Source: Doryteuthis pealeii
Lineage: Eukaryota; Mollusca; Cephalopoda; Myopsida; Loliginidae
DNA: 64,000 nucleotides
Direction: 5' to 3'
Assembly (NCBI GenBank): GCA_023376005.1
Contig: CM042151.1
Span: forward strand, 75,647,039 to 75,711,038
A program made the translations under genes and the position numbers. The notes below the pieces were generated by a model. It was given only the letters and a program-made list of their open reading frames with translations, ran no database searches and had not been told where the DNA came from. Every line of letters starts with the position of its first letter. Position 1 is the stretch's first letter. This document shows positions 20,933 to 32,283 of the stretch, in pieces.

Positions 20933-21166
20933 TTTCAGAAAAGTTGATATCGGTTTGTAATCTAATAACTTGATCAACTCTCATTCAAATTACCTTGAAT
21001 TTCAATTTGAAACACTTTTTCTTTTCGAGTGAATTGCACTTCTATATCTGAAAAAAAAAAGAATTTTGAGTTGTTTTTACACTTGTTAAAATTTGAGATT
21101 AATTGAAAGAGAATTGGTCAAGTTATTAGAATATGAAATTATATCAATTTTTCTGAAACACCCTAT
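20929..21166. mobile_element. MITE T, copy 2
   Basis: Ends GAGTTTCAGAAAAGTTGATA and the inverted TATCAATTTTTCTGAAAC; the inside again has AAGAATTTTGAGTTG. It is followed by a long TA run (21167-21228). Confidence 0.7.
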
Positions 21167-21180
21167 ATATAATTATATAT

Positions 21181-21232
<52 letters not shown>

Positions 21233-21308
21233 CAATATTTTCACATATCTGCTGCTGAATCCCTGGTTAACATGTACTTGAACTGTACTTTTGATACTCA
21301 ACATCTAT

Positions 21309-21442
21309 ACCAGTGGTCCTTAACTTTCTGAGAGACCTTGGTTCATGAAACTGAAAACAGACACTTTTAACCTATTTGTAATAACAATAATATTAATGGT
21401 GGTGTTCTGTAGAATGTATTTATCCCGACTATAACCATAAAC

Positions 21443-21478
<36 letters not shown>

Positions 21479-21480
21479 AA
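21309..21480 (+). mobile_element. hAT-like end plus TA microsatellite
   Basis: CCAGTGGTCCTTAACTTTCT at 21310 is close to the common hAT end CAGTGGTTCTTAACCTTT. A matching right end was not found. TA run at 21449-21474. Confidence 0.45.
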
Positions 21481-21589
21481 AGATACATTTATCATATAAA
21501 GAAAAGTGCTTTATGAATTTGTGGGCATTAGTAGTAATGATATTATGCAAATAATAATGTTGACAAAATGGATGCTCAGAACTTTGAGT

Positions 21590-22420
21590 ATTTCTATGAT
21601 AAAACCCATTTGCAATGCATTTCTATAGTAAACAAAACAATTTGCACTGCTTTTTTTATTTAGCAAAAATCATTTGCAATGCATTTTGTTGGTAAGAGTG
21701 AGTTTTTTTTAAATTATTTTTATTTTTTTAAAATTTTCTTCTCCAGTAAAAGTAATTTGCTGTGAATTTCTCTAGTGGAAGTCACTTGTGGTGCATTTCT
21801 ATAATAGAAGCCACTTGCGGTGCATTTCTCTAGTAGAAGCCACTTGCGGTGCATTTCTCTAGTAGAAGCCACTTGCGGTGCATTTCTATAGTAGAAGTCA
21901 CTTGCAGTGCATTTCTCTTGTAGAAGCCACTTGCGGTGCATTTCTCTTGTAGAAGTCACTTGCAGTGCATTTCTCTAGTGGAAGTCACTTGCAGTGCATT
22001 TCTCTAGTGGAAGTCACTTGTGGTACATTTCTCTAGTGGAAGTCACTTGCGGTACATTTCTCTAGTGGAAGTCACTTGCAATGCATTTCTCTTGAAGAAG
22101 TCACTTGCGGTGAATTTCTATGGTAGAAGTCACTTGCAGTTCATTTGTATGCTAAATATCATTTGTAATGCATTTCGATAAAATTATTTGCATTTCATTT
22201 CCCTAGTAAAAAACATTTGCAATCTATTTTTTTTCTTTACAACAAAATTGTTTGCAATGCTTTTCTATAAGAAAATAATTTGCATGAATTACTATTATCA
22301 AACTCATTGACAATGTGTTTTGTTTTTTTTTTTGTTCTTTTGTTTAATTTTTTTAAGTAAACCTAATTTGAAATGCATTTTTATCACAAAATCATTTTCA
22401 GTGCATTTTTATAGTAAATA
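21590..22420 (+). repeat. 29-bp satellite with a homogenised core
   Basis: The core (about 21750-22145) holds about 14 units of the type TTTCTCTAGTGGAAGTCACT plus TGCGGTGCA. The 29-bp period cycles through all three frames, which explains the repetitive minus-strand frame. Diverged units (CATTTGCAATGCATTT) extend on both sides to 21590 and 22420. Confidence 0.92.
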
Positions 22421-22998
22421 AAATCAACTTTTAAAAAAAAGAAAAAAAAAAGAAAGTTTTTTAACCATATTTTTTTAATATATGTATATGCCAATAAGAA
22501 AATGAAAACACAACTACTTTTGGATATTGTGGCCAAGCCTGTTTCTGTCTGTATACCCATATCTCTGAACACCCTAACAAACGATGCAATTTTGTATTTC
22601 ATGAAATTTTGATTTTTAGAATCATTTAACTGAAAAGGAGCCAGTTTCCTTTTTGTCATTTAGACATTTTTGTGTAAAAGAAAAAAAAAATCATATCCTA
22701 AAAAGAACTTTTAAGATAAACATGTGTCTTCTGCAAAATTTCCAGGAGAAAATTAAGAAGTTCTACACTTTGATCTATAGTTTAAAAAAAAAAAAAAAAA
22801 TGGATTCAGCCTATCAGAAAAATATGATTTTTTAAGTCTTATGATAAAGGTAAGACTTAAACAAGCAGGTATCCCTATGTTTCTGTTACTTTTGTCTATT
22901 TGTTCCTATTCCATGTTTAATGTGATTTTGACAAAATAAAATTAGCCTGAAAAGGTTAATGAGGTTTTCAGGATTTATTTTAATTCAGTTAGCACCTG
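22421..22998. other. AT-rich sequence, nothing recognised
   Basis: A runs and T runs; no family identified. Confidence 0.5.
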
Positions 22999-23000
22999 CT

Positions 23001-24630
23001 ATCATCATCATCATCATGGTGTGCTGGCCAGTGGTGTATCTATGGAAAATAACACCTATGGCAAGCACTGGAATTGTGCCCCTGTCTGTATATTTAACAT
23101 CCATTTTTCAGATAACTTTACCATATAATTGAGTTAATCTTTTCATCATCATCCTCATGGTGTGCTGGCCAGTGGTGTATCTATGGAAAATAGCATCTAT
23201 GACAAGCAATGGAATTGCTCCCTTATCTGAATATCTAACATCTATTTTTCTGATAAATTTACCATATAATTTTGTAAGATCAAGTCTCCAATAAGCACCC
23301 TAGCTTATGAAGCTAATGGAATGTTCACATTTTAACTTGTCATCGGTAAGCTTTGCTTCAAAAATTTGTAAACAAAACAACAAACTGTATTTTTATTTGA
23401 ATAATCATATCTGCATTTCTTATCTGATTAAATAAGGACAATTTTAATATAAAAAAATTGACTTTTTTTTTTTCTTCTTCTTTTTGTAATTTATCCTAAG
23501 TGTTGAAAAAAATATTCATAAACTTCTGATTATATTATTCTCTCTTGTTCATTATTTCACATGAGTACCAGTTTTTGATTTTAGTAAAAAAATATTCATA
23601 AACTTCTGATTATATTATTCTCTCTTGTTCATTATTTCACATGAGTACCAGTTTTTGATTTTAGTAAAAAAATATTCATAAACTTCTGATTATATTATTC
23701 TCTCTTGTTCATTATTTCACATGAGTACCAGTTTTTGATTTTAGTAAAAAAAATATTCATAAACTTCTGATTATATTATTCTCTCTTGTTCATTATTTCA
23801 CATGAGTACCAGTTTTTGATTTTAGTAAAAAATATTCATAAACTTCTGATTATATTATTCTCTCTTGTTCATTATTTCACATGAGTACCAGTTTTTGATT
23901 TTAGTAAAAAAATATTTATTTGGTACTACTGATAAATTAATATTTTAATTTTCAATAAATATATGCTTTTTTTAAAACATTTTTGAAAATATTAATTTTG
24001 ATCACATGGTTGGCACATGTAATCAAATTAAAATTCAATAGCAAAATCTTTTTCTTAAATAAACACTTTTTAATCAGAAGTTTATGAATATTTTTCAACA
24101 CTTATGATAAATAAAAAAAAAAGAAAAAAAAGAAAAAGTAGACATGTTTTTATATTAAAATAGTTTTTATTTACTCAGAAGAGAAATGCAGATATGTTTA
24201 TTTAAATAAAAATACAGTTTGTATTTACAAAATATTTTTTATGTTTATTTAAATAAAAGGATGTTGTTTATAAATAGTATCACACAATTTGTAAAATTTG
24301 TTTTTGGTCATATACAATATAATTGCAAAAAATCATCTGTTGGTTTGTGTACAAATGTTTGAGGCAGAACTTTGCAGTGATGAGTTAAAATGTGAACCTT
24401 CCATTGGCTTCATGGTCTAGGGTGCTTATTGGAGACTTGATCCATTTTGTTAATCTTTTCATTATCATCTGCATGGCGTACTGGCCAGTGGTATATCTAC
24501 AGAAAATAGCACCTATGGCATGCACAGGAATTGTTCCCTTGTCTGAATATCTAACATCCATTTTTCAGATAACTTTACCATATCATTTTTAAAAATCTTT
24601 TCATCATCATCATCATCATCATCATGGGTT
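23001..24630 (+). repeat. Tandem repeat of about 135 bp, three copies, interrupted
   Basis: Units begin TCATCATCATGGTGTGCTGG and contain CAGTGGTGTATCTATGG and TTTCAGATAACTTTACCA; they lie at 23001-23145, 23146-23275 and 24451-24595, followed by an ATC run. The foldback element below is inserted between units 2 and 3. Confidence 0.85.
23276..24443. mobile_element. Large foldback element with internal satellite
   Basis: Ends AGATCAAGTCTCCAATAAGC and the exact inverse, with imperfect arms of about 250-380 bp. ATTTTGT flanks both ends (23269-23275, 24444-24450), a 7-bp duplication (8 bp with one mismatch). Inside, five nearly identical 80-bp units (about 23508-23912, containing CATGAGTACCAGTTTTTG) are stacked. 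There is no transposase frame. Confidence 0.85.
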
Positions 24631-24924
24631 GGCTTCGTGATTGAAGATTAAGAGGGTGGTCCATGTTGACAGCAGTTCTCTGTTCGGGTAGATCAATGGC
24701 AATGAACAATTTATGGCACTACTAAAAATTACAATTACTCTTGTCTTTCACTGAGGCAAATTAGTCTATGATATGGTGAAAATTCCATTTTTTCAGTTTC
24801 TTCTCTTTCTGCACTCAGCAGAGCAAGATCACAGAGTCTGCCTTGATCCATGAAGGCTCTAAAATATGAAAGTTATTAGTTTGATCATTTATCTTTCACA
24901 GTTTGTGATGGAAATTAGCATTAT
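24631..24924. other. No recognisable feature
   Basis: Unique-looking sequence without a credible frame or repeat. Confidence 0.45.
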
Positions 24925-25148
24925 ATATATTTACCAACCCCTCCACATGAGCAGGATGTGACACAAGGTCAATTTCTTAAGCGGAGTTTAACAGGTTTGA
25001 ATTCATAGTTTTCCTTCTCCTAGACCGGTTGCCTAACCAAGGTTAAAAAGACCAGTCTGCCCTGCTATTTATCCATAGCTGCAAGGAGAGTAGACTTCAT
25101 ACCTTTCCCAAGGGTATTAGCGCTAAGTGAAATGCAATTACCACATTA
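24925..25148 (-). repeat. D SINE
   Basis: Reversed D tail and body: ACCAACCCCTCCACATGAG, AGGATGTGACACAAGG, GGTTAAAAAGACCAGTCTG, CTTTCCCAAGGGTATTAGCG. The head is missing, cut by the LINE relic. Confidence 0.85.
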
Positions 25149-25151
25149 GCA

Positions 25152-25601
25152 TTATATGAATAGCAAACATAGACACCTGTGCTGGCTTGGTCACATCAAG
25201 AGGATGGACAAAGGTCACATCCCCAAAGACCTACTGTATGGCGAATTAGTAGAAGGCACCCGACCGGTAGGGAGACCACACCTGCCCTTTACAAGAAGGA
25301 CATGAAGAGATGCCACATCAACACCAACACATGGAATGCTGGTATAGAAAACCGAGCAGCCTGGAACTTCCTCGTCAAACAAGGGATGAAAAGGAGTGAA
25401 AAATAGAGGAAAGAAGTCGCCACAGAAAAGAGAGCCAGAAGGAAGGAGAGACAACTGCAACTCGAGCACGCATCACTGTTTGTTTTCAGTCACTGTACCA
25501 GAGATTGCCATTCAAAAATTGGCCTGTTCAGCCACTCATGCAGATGCAACATGAATAGCAACACAAAGATTGGGGAAGACACCTTCATCTTCATATACTG
25601 A
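25152..25601 (+). pseudogene. LINE reverse transcriptase C-terminal relic
   Basis: The C-terminal tail of a non-LTR retrotransposon polyprotein. Seen: LGHIKRMDKGHIPKDLLYGE then GTRPVGRP in one frame; a frameshift near 25281; then NTWNAGIENRAAW and, past an in-frame stop at 25404, CTRDCHSKIGLFSHSCRC, the usual Cys/His end motif of such LINEs, ending at 25599-25601. The RT core is absent: the copy is 5'-truncated. Clade not assigned. Confidence 0.85.
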
Positions 25602-25654
25602 ACAATAATGCAAGTACCTTTTAAGTGGTACCCAGGATATGTGCTCTACTTACC

Positions 25655-26060
25655 ATACTGTAGATATAAGACTGGTGCTGACAGTACGGATTCCTTTGAA
25701 TCGCTCTCACCATCCGTCCCTATTGTCCATCACATTTGGTAAGTTCTCAAAGCTGATGAATATGTTTTTGTTGGTGTGTCCATGTGTAGGAGTCCATAGG
25801 AAAATGTTGCTTATGAGATTGTCCTTACTTCTCCAGCAATTTCAAGCATGTCTTACTTGGATGGTTTATAAGATGGGAGGTAAGTGGCCATACAACTGCT
25901 TTTTTCAGGATTTGTTCAAGACAGCATGTAGCATCCTTGTGTAGTTCTCATCTAGCTTCTTATTTTATTTCTTTTTTTTATTTCTTTTTTTTTTTTTTTT
26001 TTTTAGAGTTTCACTGGCGCAACCATCTATTAGTACTTACACAACTACAGTTGGAAATAA
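25655..26060 (+). repeat. C dispersed repeat
   Basis: Family motifs: GTGCTGACAGTACGGATTCC, TTGGTGTGTCCATGTGTAGG, GGATTTGTTCAAGACAGC, ATCCTTGTGTAGTTCTCATC, and after a T run GCGCAACCATCTATTAGTAC. Other copies: 26871, 29530, 29880, 58490, 59618. Class unknown; it may be the 3' end of a LINE. Confidence 0.8.
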
Positions 26061-26117
26061 TTTTTATGTAAAAGAAATTCCCTTTTTTTAAAAAAAACTT
26101 TTATAATTTAGTAATGT

Positions 26118-26746
26118 CTATTATAATTCCTGCCCTGTCAGCTGGGGCGTTAAAATGCACTGACTGCACCTCTGCAGAGGGGTAAGACTCCCCCAATGGG
26201 GCCACCTGTTGGCTGAAGGTGGCGACCTGTGATGCTTAAGGATAGAACCCTGGTGGATGAGCAGTTCATGACTTGCAATACTCCACTTTGGCCCTATCTT
26301 GAGCTAGACAGGCGGTCAGAGAGGCCCCCTCCGATCAATTGGCTGGTCACGTCAAGCCCTAGTACCTATATGATTTTCCCAACCCTATTGCCCTTATGGC
26401 AAGCCCCAACCCCTTTTTATCATATGGGTGCTAGAAGGAAGTGACTGAGGGTCTACATGTCCTGGGAATGATGTTAAACTCTATCTGATTGTGAGGTTCC
26501 AGTTCTGGGGGTTTGGGGAATGTGGAGTACCCCTTCATCACCATTGCTCCCTGGTCCACTCTGACCCGGAGTGGTAGTACCTGTTAGGGTCCCATCTATG
26601 GGTTAAATAGAAAAACATGAGTTGATAAACAAAATTGTATCATCCATTAAGAATTGATTTATTTCAAAACTTTATCGGCATTAAATAACCCACTGAGGTT
26701 GATATGCTATAAAACAAAACAAACCAAAAACAAACTATTATAATTC
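26118..26746 (+). repeat. B1 retroposon with 12-bp target duplication
   Basis: Element 26130-26734, flanked by CTATTATAATTC (26118-26129, 26735-26746). Full-length and little diverged. Confidence 0.92.
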
Positions 26747-26774
26747 AAAACTTAATGAATGAGATTTATGAATA

Positions 26775-26872
26775 TTGGTTTAGCTTAGTCGTTAGAGCAT
26801 CCAATTAGGAACCTCAAGGTTCCAGGTTTGGTAATGTCCCTCACCAACTCAGAGTATGAGTAGCACAGGGTG
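26775..26872 (+). repeat. A SINE head fragment
   Basis: GGTTTAGCTTAGTCGTTAGA, then CTCAAGGTTCCAGGTTTGG and ATGAGTAGCACAGGG; broken by a C repeat. Confidence 0.75.
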
Positions 26873-27080
26873 CTGTTTCCAGGATTTGTTCAAAGCTGCA
26901 TGTAGTATTTTTGTGTAGTTCCCATCAATCTTTTTCTTTAAGTGTTTCGTTAGATTCCAGGTGGTGCAACCCTACAGTAGTATTGACATGGTGACAGTTA
27001 ATAGTAATAAAAATAGTGTCAAACAATAGAATTGGTGCTCCAAGAGATTTAGGAATTTAGAGATTTTTTTATTTGTTTAC
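26873..27080 (+). repeat. C repeat, 3' part
   Basis: CCAGGATTTGTTCAAAGC, GTGTAGTTCCCATC, CCAGGTGGTGCAACCCTAC. Confidence 0.75.
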
Positions 27081-27111
27081 TGGAAAAATCATATATTATG
27101 ATTTTCATAAA

Positions 27112-28293
27112 TCTTATTATAATGGAGATTGTGGGTTTGTATGTCTGTAACCGAAACTATATTACCATTCAAGTCACAATTCCCTTTGTTATTTACATCA
27201 CATTCTCCATGATTTTATTTTTATTTAAACCTTAATTATTAATAAAATTGTTTTACATCATTAAGACTGTTGACCATATCTACATGATATTTTCCATGTA
27301 CCACACTTGTACGGGTCAGGCACCAGGCCCTATTAACGTGGGACCACCCACAAAACGAAGCTCGTGTGGCGGGTGAAAAATTGCGTTGATCCCGTCGGCA
27401 TTCCCCCTCAAGGGGGCGCCTCAGGCACTGGGCAATAAACCCAGCCCTGCCCCTTTAAATCGAGGGGGCAGGTGTTGCCTGGGGGGATGGCCCCCTGGGA
27501 TCGACGCCGTTAATTATAGCAATGGTCCAGAGGCCGAAGCCACTGTTGACCATATCTACATGGTATTTACCGCATACCCCACTTGTACGGGTCAGGCACA
27601 AAGTCCCTATTAACGTGGGACCACCCACGAGCCGAAGCTCATGGAGTGGCAGGTGAAAAATTGCGTCGATCCCATCGGCATTCCCCCTCAAGGGGGGCGC
27701 CTCAGGCACTGGGCAATAAACCCAGCCCTGCCCCTTTAAATCAAGGGGGCAGGTGTTGTCTGGGATCGACGCCGTTAATTATAGCAATGGTCCAGAGGCC
27801 GAAACCACTGTTGACCATATCTACATATTGATAACATGCAATTGTATTTATATATACAAGAAAATAGCGGTTTACAGTGTGAATTGGCAGACTAATTTGC
27901 ATATTGATCTTGAAAATTTGATTTTAATAAATATATGCTTAGTATTATTGATTTCTAATTGTTTGGTTTTATATTAATGAATATGAGCAAAAATCTCGGA
28001 GATAAATCTTAAAAGAAATCCATTGACAAGAAGAAATAACTGTAATATTATTCTTTACTTCCTATTTTAACTAAATAGTTAAATTAGGAAAATTTACCAA
28101 TGAAAGACGGGAGTAAGGGAAAATGATGGAAGAGTTAGTTTCAAAGTTGTTCTATTTTTCAATCATACCCCCTCTGTTCTAAATATTTTTTATCTGAATT
28201 CTTATTCAGTTTCATTAGCCTTTCTAATTTAACATGATATTTTATTATATTAAAACTTAAATACTTGCACCGGAGGGTGCATATATTTGCTAG
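27112..28293 (+). mobile_element. Helitron H1, copy b, with a GC-rich insert
   Basis: 5' end TCTTATTATAATGGAGATTG, 3' hairpin GCACCGGAGGGTGC and CTAG at 28290-28293. At 1182 bp it is nearly twice the other H1 copies because of a duplicated GC-rich insert at 27286-27826. Confidence 0.9.
27286..27826. repeat. GC-rich tandem duplication inside the Helitron
   Basis: Two copies (276 and 265 bp) containing CTTGTACGGGTCAGGCAC, CGTGGGACCACCCAC, GGCATTCCCCCTCAAGG, GGCACTGGGCAATAAACCC and GGATCGACGCCGTTAATTAT. A 20-bp motif ACTGTTGACCATATCTACAT occurs three times (27266, 27542, 27807), before, between and after. The overlapping frames of 74-84 codons match no family I know. Confidence 0.85.
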
Positions 28294-28830
28294 TAAATTC
28301 TGATATAGATAAATTATAATGTAATGTTATAAATATAATTATTCTAATAATAATAAATTATTAATATATTACATTATCTAATATAATATAATATCTAATA
28401 TCCAATATTAGATATATAATATAGATATATAATATCTAATATATAATATCTAATAATAAATATATAATATCTAATATCAGATATATAATATCTAATATCT
28501 AATAATAGATATAGAATATAGAATATCTAATAATAGATATAGAATATAGAATATCTAATAATAGATATAGAATATAGAATATCTAATAATAGATATAGAA
28601 TATAGAATATCTAATAATAGATATAGAATATAGAATATCTAACATATATAATAGATATATAATATAGAATATATAATATTATCTAATATTATCATAATAT
28701 ATTATTAGTAATAATAATTATTCTAATATAAATAAATTATAATGTAATGTTATAAATATAATTATAAATTATTGTAATAATATAAATTTTAATATAAATT
28801 CTGATTTTCATTAATAAATATCATATATAC
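28294..28830. repeat. AT-rich satellite
   Basis: Core of about five 27-bp units (TATCTAATAATAGATATAGA plus ATATAGAA) at 28500-28640 inside a longer A/T region; TAAATTATAATGTAATGTTA occurs near both ends (28310, 28732). Confidence 0.85.
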
Positions 28831-29171
28831 ATTGATTACTGGGACCAATGTGTTTGTGATCCAGGCATTTTGGTTGTTGTGCAAAAATTAATGTAACTTT
28901 GAAATTAACTGTTAAGTTTTTAAGGTCCATTCCTTGGCCTTATAGTAGAAGCGCTTATCTGGTGGAATCCTTGATAAAGAGTCCGTCCACAATGTGAATC
29001 CTTTGGTTACTAAAGTGTTCTCAGTTACTGGTAATCTTATAAGTCCTTCGAGAATATTGGTACAAATCCGGCAATCCTATGTGTGTCCGTCCTCACTGAG
29101 TGCAGTTTTAATTATGACCAATGTGAGGGGGGGGGGTTAAGTATTCTATCAGGCCAGTAGTATTGCTAGTG
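28831..29171. other. Unassigned sequence before a promoter-like site
   Basis: Moderate-complexity sequence with a G run at 29126-29135. It may be part of an unrecognised LTR element that carries the TATA box downstream. Confidence 0.4.
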
Positions 29172-29240
29172 ATTGGTTACAAGAGTCAATCACGTGACCT
29201 TGGCTAGTCTATAAATAGAGGTGGGTATTTAGAGCACATC
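29172..29240 (+). promoter_or_regulatory. Promoter-like cluster: CCAAT (inverted), CACGTG, TATA
   Basis: ATTGG (29172-29176), the E-box CACGTG (29191-29196) and TATAAATAG (29210-29218) are spaced as in a core promoter. Transcription would start near 29240. It could belong to a retroelement LTR; no coding exon is recognised downstream. Confidence 0.4.
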
Positions 29241-29399
29241 CTATATCAAAATAATCCGGGCACCTCACGTGGTGTAATGGTTAGCAATCTTGCTTCGCAA
29301 ACCATTGTTAGTGAGTTCGATTCTCATTGGGAGCCCCATACTTCTGGCCTTGTGCCATATCTAAGCTAAGCTTAGTAAATAACTATATCAAAATAATCC
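29241..29399 (+). repeat. E tRNA-derived SINE with 17-bp target duplication
   Basis: Element 29258-29382 has a tRNA-like head (GTGGTGTAATGGTTAGC, GAGTTCGATTCTCA), flanked by CTATATCAAAATAATCC on both sides (29241-29257, 29383-29399). Confidence 0.92.
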
Positions 29400-29529
29400 C
29401 AACATTAACTCATTGCTTATTTTAAACCGCGCACAGCAGCTCTCCCACAAAGTACAAAAACTGATGTTTAGTTCATTATAATTGAAGCAGAAGGGCTTAG
29501 ATTAGAATAATAATTGGACTTTATTTGAA

Positions 29530-29740
29530 TAGCACACACCATTCTTGTGTAGTTCCCATCTAGTTTTTCTCCAAACGTTTCATTAGATACCAGGTGGTGC
29601 AACCCTACAGTAGTATTGACACGGCAACAGCTAATAATAAAAAAAATAGTATCAAGCAATAGAATTGGTGTTCCAAGAGATTTAGGAATGCAGAGAGGTC
29701 TTTTATTTGCTCACTTGTCCCAATGTGTTTAAAAAAAGAA
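29530..29740 (+). repeat. C repeat, 3' part
   Basis: CTTGTGTAGTTCCCATCTAG, CCAGGTGGTGCAACCCTAC, TAGAATTGGTGTTCCAAGAG. 29400-29529 shows no recognised feature. Confidence 0.75.
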
Positions 29741-29879
29741 TTTATAAAATTATTGCACCAAGTGAACTACTCAGATTCAGGAGCATATTTCATGAAATTA
29801 TGTGGGTTTTTTTTATTGTTTTTATTTTATTTTAGATAAATTGAAATTTTTTATTTTAATAGAATCAAAAATTAGAAGA

Positions 29880-30281
29880 GGATTTCATCATCATCATCAT
29901 CATCATCATCAAATTGTGCTGACAGCACAGATTCCCATGACTCTCTCTCGACACTCATCCCTATTGGTCATCACTCCTGACAGGTCCTCATATCAGCCAG
30001 TATCCACACAGAGCTGAGCAATGAAAGTTTCTATTGGTCAGCCTACTCTGGTATGTCCATGTGTAGTGTTGTCCACATGAAAACATCACTGATGAGTTTG
30101 TCCTTAATTCCCCAGCAATGTTCAGCATATCATGTTCATCTTACTTGGATGGTTTGTGTGATAGAAGGTAAGTGGCCATATAACTACATTTTTGTGGAGT
30201 GCTGCTTCTAGGATTTGTTCAAGACAACACACAGCATCCTTGTGTAGATGGGAATCTAGCTTTTTTTCACAAGCATATCCT
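29880..30281 (+). repeat. C repeat, 5' part, led by an ATC run
   Basis: An ATC microsatellite (29885-29912), then GTGCTGACAGCACAGATTCC, GGTCAGCCTACTCTGG, GGATTTGTTCAAGACAAC. Ends at the A SINE below. Confidence 0.8.
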
Positions 30282-30420
30282 TAAAGTAAAGTGGGGAGCT
30301 GTGGCGCTCCATCTCAACAAAAACGATCTCCCTGGTCTATCGTTAGCGAAAAGGGGATAGACTCCCTCACTGTCTGGCTGATACCGACAATAGCCCACCC
30401 CGCCAACTTGACTTACTTAT
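30282..30420 (+). repeat. A SINE body, headless
   Basis: AAGTGGGGAGCTG, GGTCTATCGTTAGCGAAAAG, GATAGACTCCCTCACTG. Confidence 0.8.
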
Positions 30421-30575
30421 AAAGGAGGAGGAGAAGGAGAAAGAGCTCTCAAAATTAAAATAGTTTTTGTTAATAAACAATTCCAAACGATGTTCAATTT
30501 ACAAAGGATTCTGAAAAAAACAAATATTTTGCTTTGTTTTTTGAATTTCTTTTCAAAAACATTTCCCGTATTGAA

Positions 30576-31183
30576 CTAGAAGCTGCTACCTGGCATTGTC
30601 TGGGTACAGGGGTATTATAAAAAATTAGTCTCACAGATCCATTGATTGTTTTTGTCTTACATAATTGATTTATGTTTTAATCATGAACGCAACCAATAAC
30701 TTTCTCTTTTCTTACTCTTCAAATCCTAATTGTTAAATAAAATAATATATAAATAAAATCTTCATTATTTTTACACAAAAAGCAAGCTATGGTGATAGTG
30801 AATATGCATATATATTTACATCGTCATTAATAGTTTTATTTACGTAGTTTCATCCAGGCATAGCAATAGTATAATCTTTACAGATCACTGCCATCCCTCA
30901 CAATCCTACAACTCCATCACCAGAACTGTGTAAAATATTCAAAATAATTATTTTATTAATAATTAATAGAAACACGCAACATTTTATTTGAAGGGGACAG
31001 AACTAAGTTTCCATTTCAAATTGTTTTATTTTTTTTTACTCTTTTAATAAATTTGGTGATTTTACTTACTTGTGATACAGACCCTCTGACGGTGAATTTT
31101 TAATTCCCCTCCCCTCTCACAAAATCTTTCAAAAATTTATTTTTACACTGCCTGGGGGAGGGGGTGATTTTTTTTTTTGTTAG
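30576..31183. mobile_element. Helitrons H3 (minus) and H2 (plus), abutting
   Basis: H3 3' end at 30576 (CTAG, then hairpin ACCTGGCATTGTCTGGGT on the + strand). H2 3' part follows from about 30900, with hairpin near 31149 and a terminus TTAG in place of CTAG (31180-31183). The same order occurs at 10163-11092. The H3/H2 border is not resolved. Confidence 0.65.
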
Positions 31184-31189
31184 TAAAAG

Positions 31190-31960
31190 TAAAGTAGGCA
31201 GAGAAGCCCAAAGTTGGTATGAAGTCATCCCTTTTTCAGTAGTGCTTGACCAGCAAGATTGTTTTAGGATCTGAGTGCAAGAGTATAGCATCTGAGGTGG
31301 AGTGCCACACCTATCAGATAGTGAGGAAGTTCAGTAGTGCTTGACCAGCAAGATTGTTTTAGCATCTGAGGTGGAGTGCCACACCTATCGGATAGTGAGG
31401 AAGTCATCCCTTATTCAGTAGTGCTTGACCAGCAAGATTGTTTTAGCATCTGAGGTGGAGTGCCACACCTATCAGCGGATAGTGAGGAAGTCATCCCCTT
31501 TTCAGTAGTGCTTGACCAGCAAGATTGTTTTAGCATCTGAGGTGGAGTGCCACACCTATCAGCCAGATAGTGAGGAAGTCATCCCCTTTTCAGTAGTGCT
31601 TGACCAGCAAGATTGTTTTAGCATCTGAGGTGGAGTGCCACACCTATCAGCCAGATAGTGAGGAAGTCATCCCTTATTCAGTAGTGCTTGACCAGCAAGA
31701 TTGTTTTATCATCCGGATAGTGAGGAAGTCATCCCTTATTCAGTAGTGCTTGACCAGCAAGATTGTTTTAACATCTAAGATGGAGTGCCACACCTATCAG
31801 CCAGATAGTGAGGAAGTCATCCCCTTTTCAGTAGTGCTTGACCAGCAAGATTGTTTTAGCATCTGAGGTGGAGTGCCACACCTATCAGCCAGATAGTGAG
31901 GAAGTCATCCCTTATTCAGTAGTGCTTGACCAGCAAGATTGTTTTAGGATCTGAGGATAA
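31190..31960 (-). repeat. Satellite of about 88 bp derived from the A SINE, nine units
   Basis: CAGTAGTGCTTGACC starts nine units (31237, 31332, 31415, 31503, 31591, 31679, 31741, 31829, 31917). Each unit carries reversed A-family body motifs (GGTGGAGTGCCACACCTA, GATAGTGAGGAAGTCATCC). Most units are 88 bp; one is 62 bp. Confidence 0.92.
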
Positions 31961-32100
31961 TAAATGATGGGAACTATGTCAATTGTTATAATACAGATTT
32001 ATTCTTAATGGATGTCTCACATAGTGTAATGATTAACGAGCATGATTCTCACTGGGAGCCTCATACTTCTGACCTTGAGATAAATTCAAAAGAATAAAGA
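31961..32100 (+). repeat. E SINE fragment with duplicated 5' flank
   Basis: The flank (AATAAATGATGGGAACTATG to GATTTATTCTTAATGG) recurs at 32567-32622, again directly before an E SINE. Here the E head is partly deleted (GTGTAATGATTAACGAGC, then CACTGGGAGCC). Confidence 0.75.
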
Positions 32101-32198
32101 AGAAATTTTTTTTTTATTTTGAATAAATTAAATACAAAATTTAAGCTGATTAATAGGTGTATTACCTTTCCTTAGAAGATACCCTTCTGCCTAACTGA

Positions 32199-32234
32199 TA
32201 TATATATATCTTACATAGCTGTCAGAGACATAGG

Positions 32235-32283
<49 letters not shown>

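Noticed and set aside
21720..21959. Repetitive 79-codon minus frame
   Set aside because: It comes from the 29-bp satellite, whose period shifts the frame each unit.
21590..22420. CRISPR array
   Set aside because: Contiguous tandem units without unique spacers, in an animal genome.
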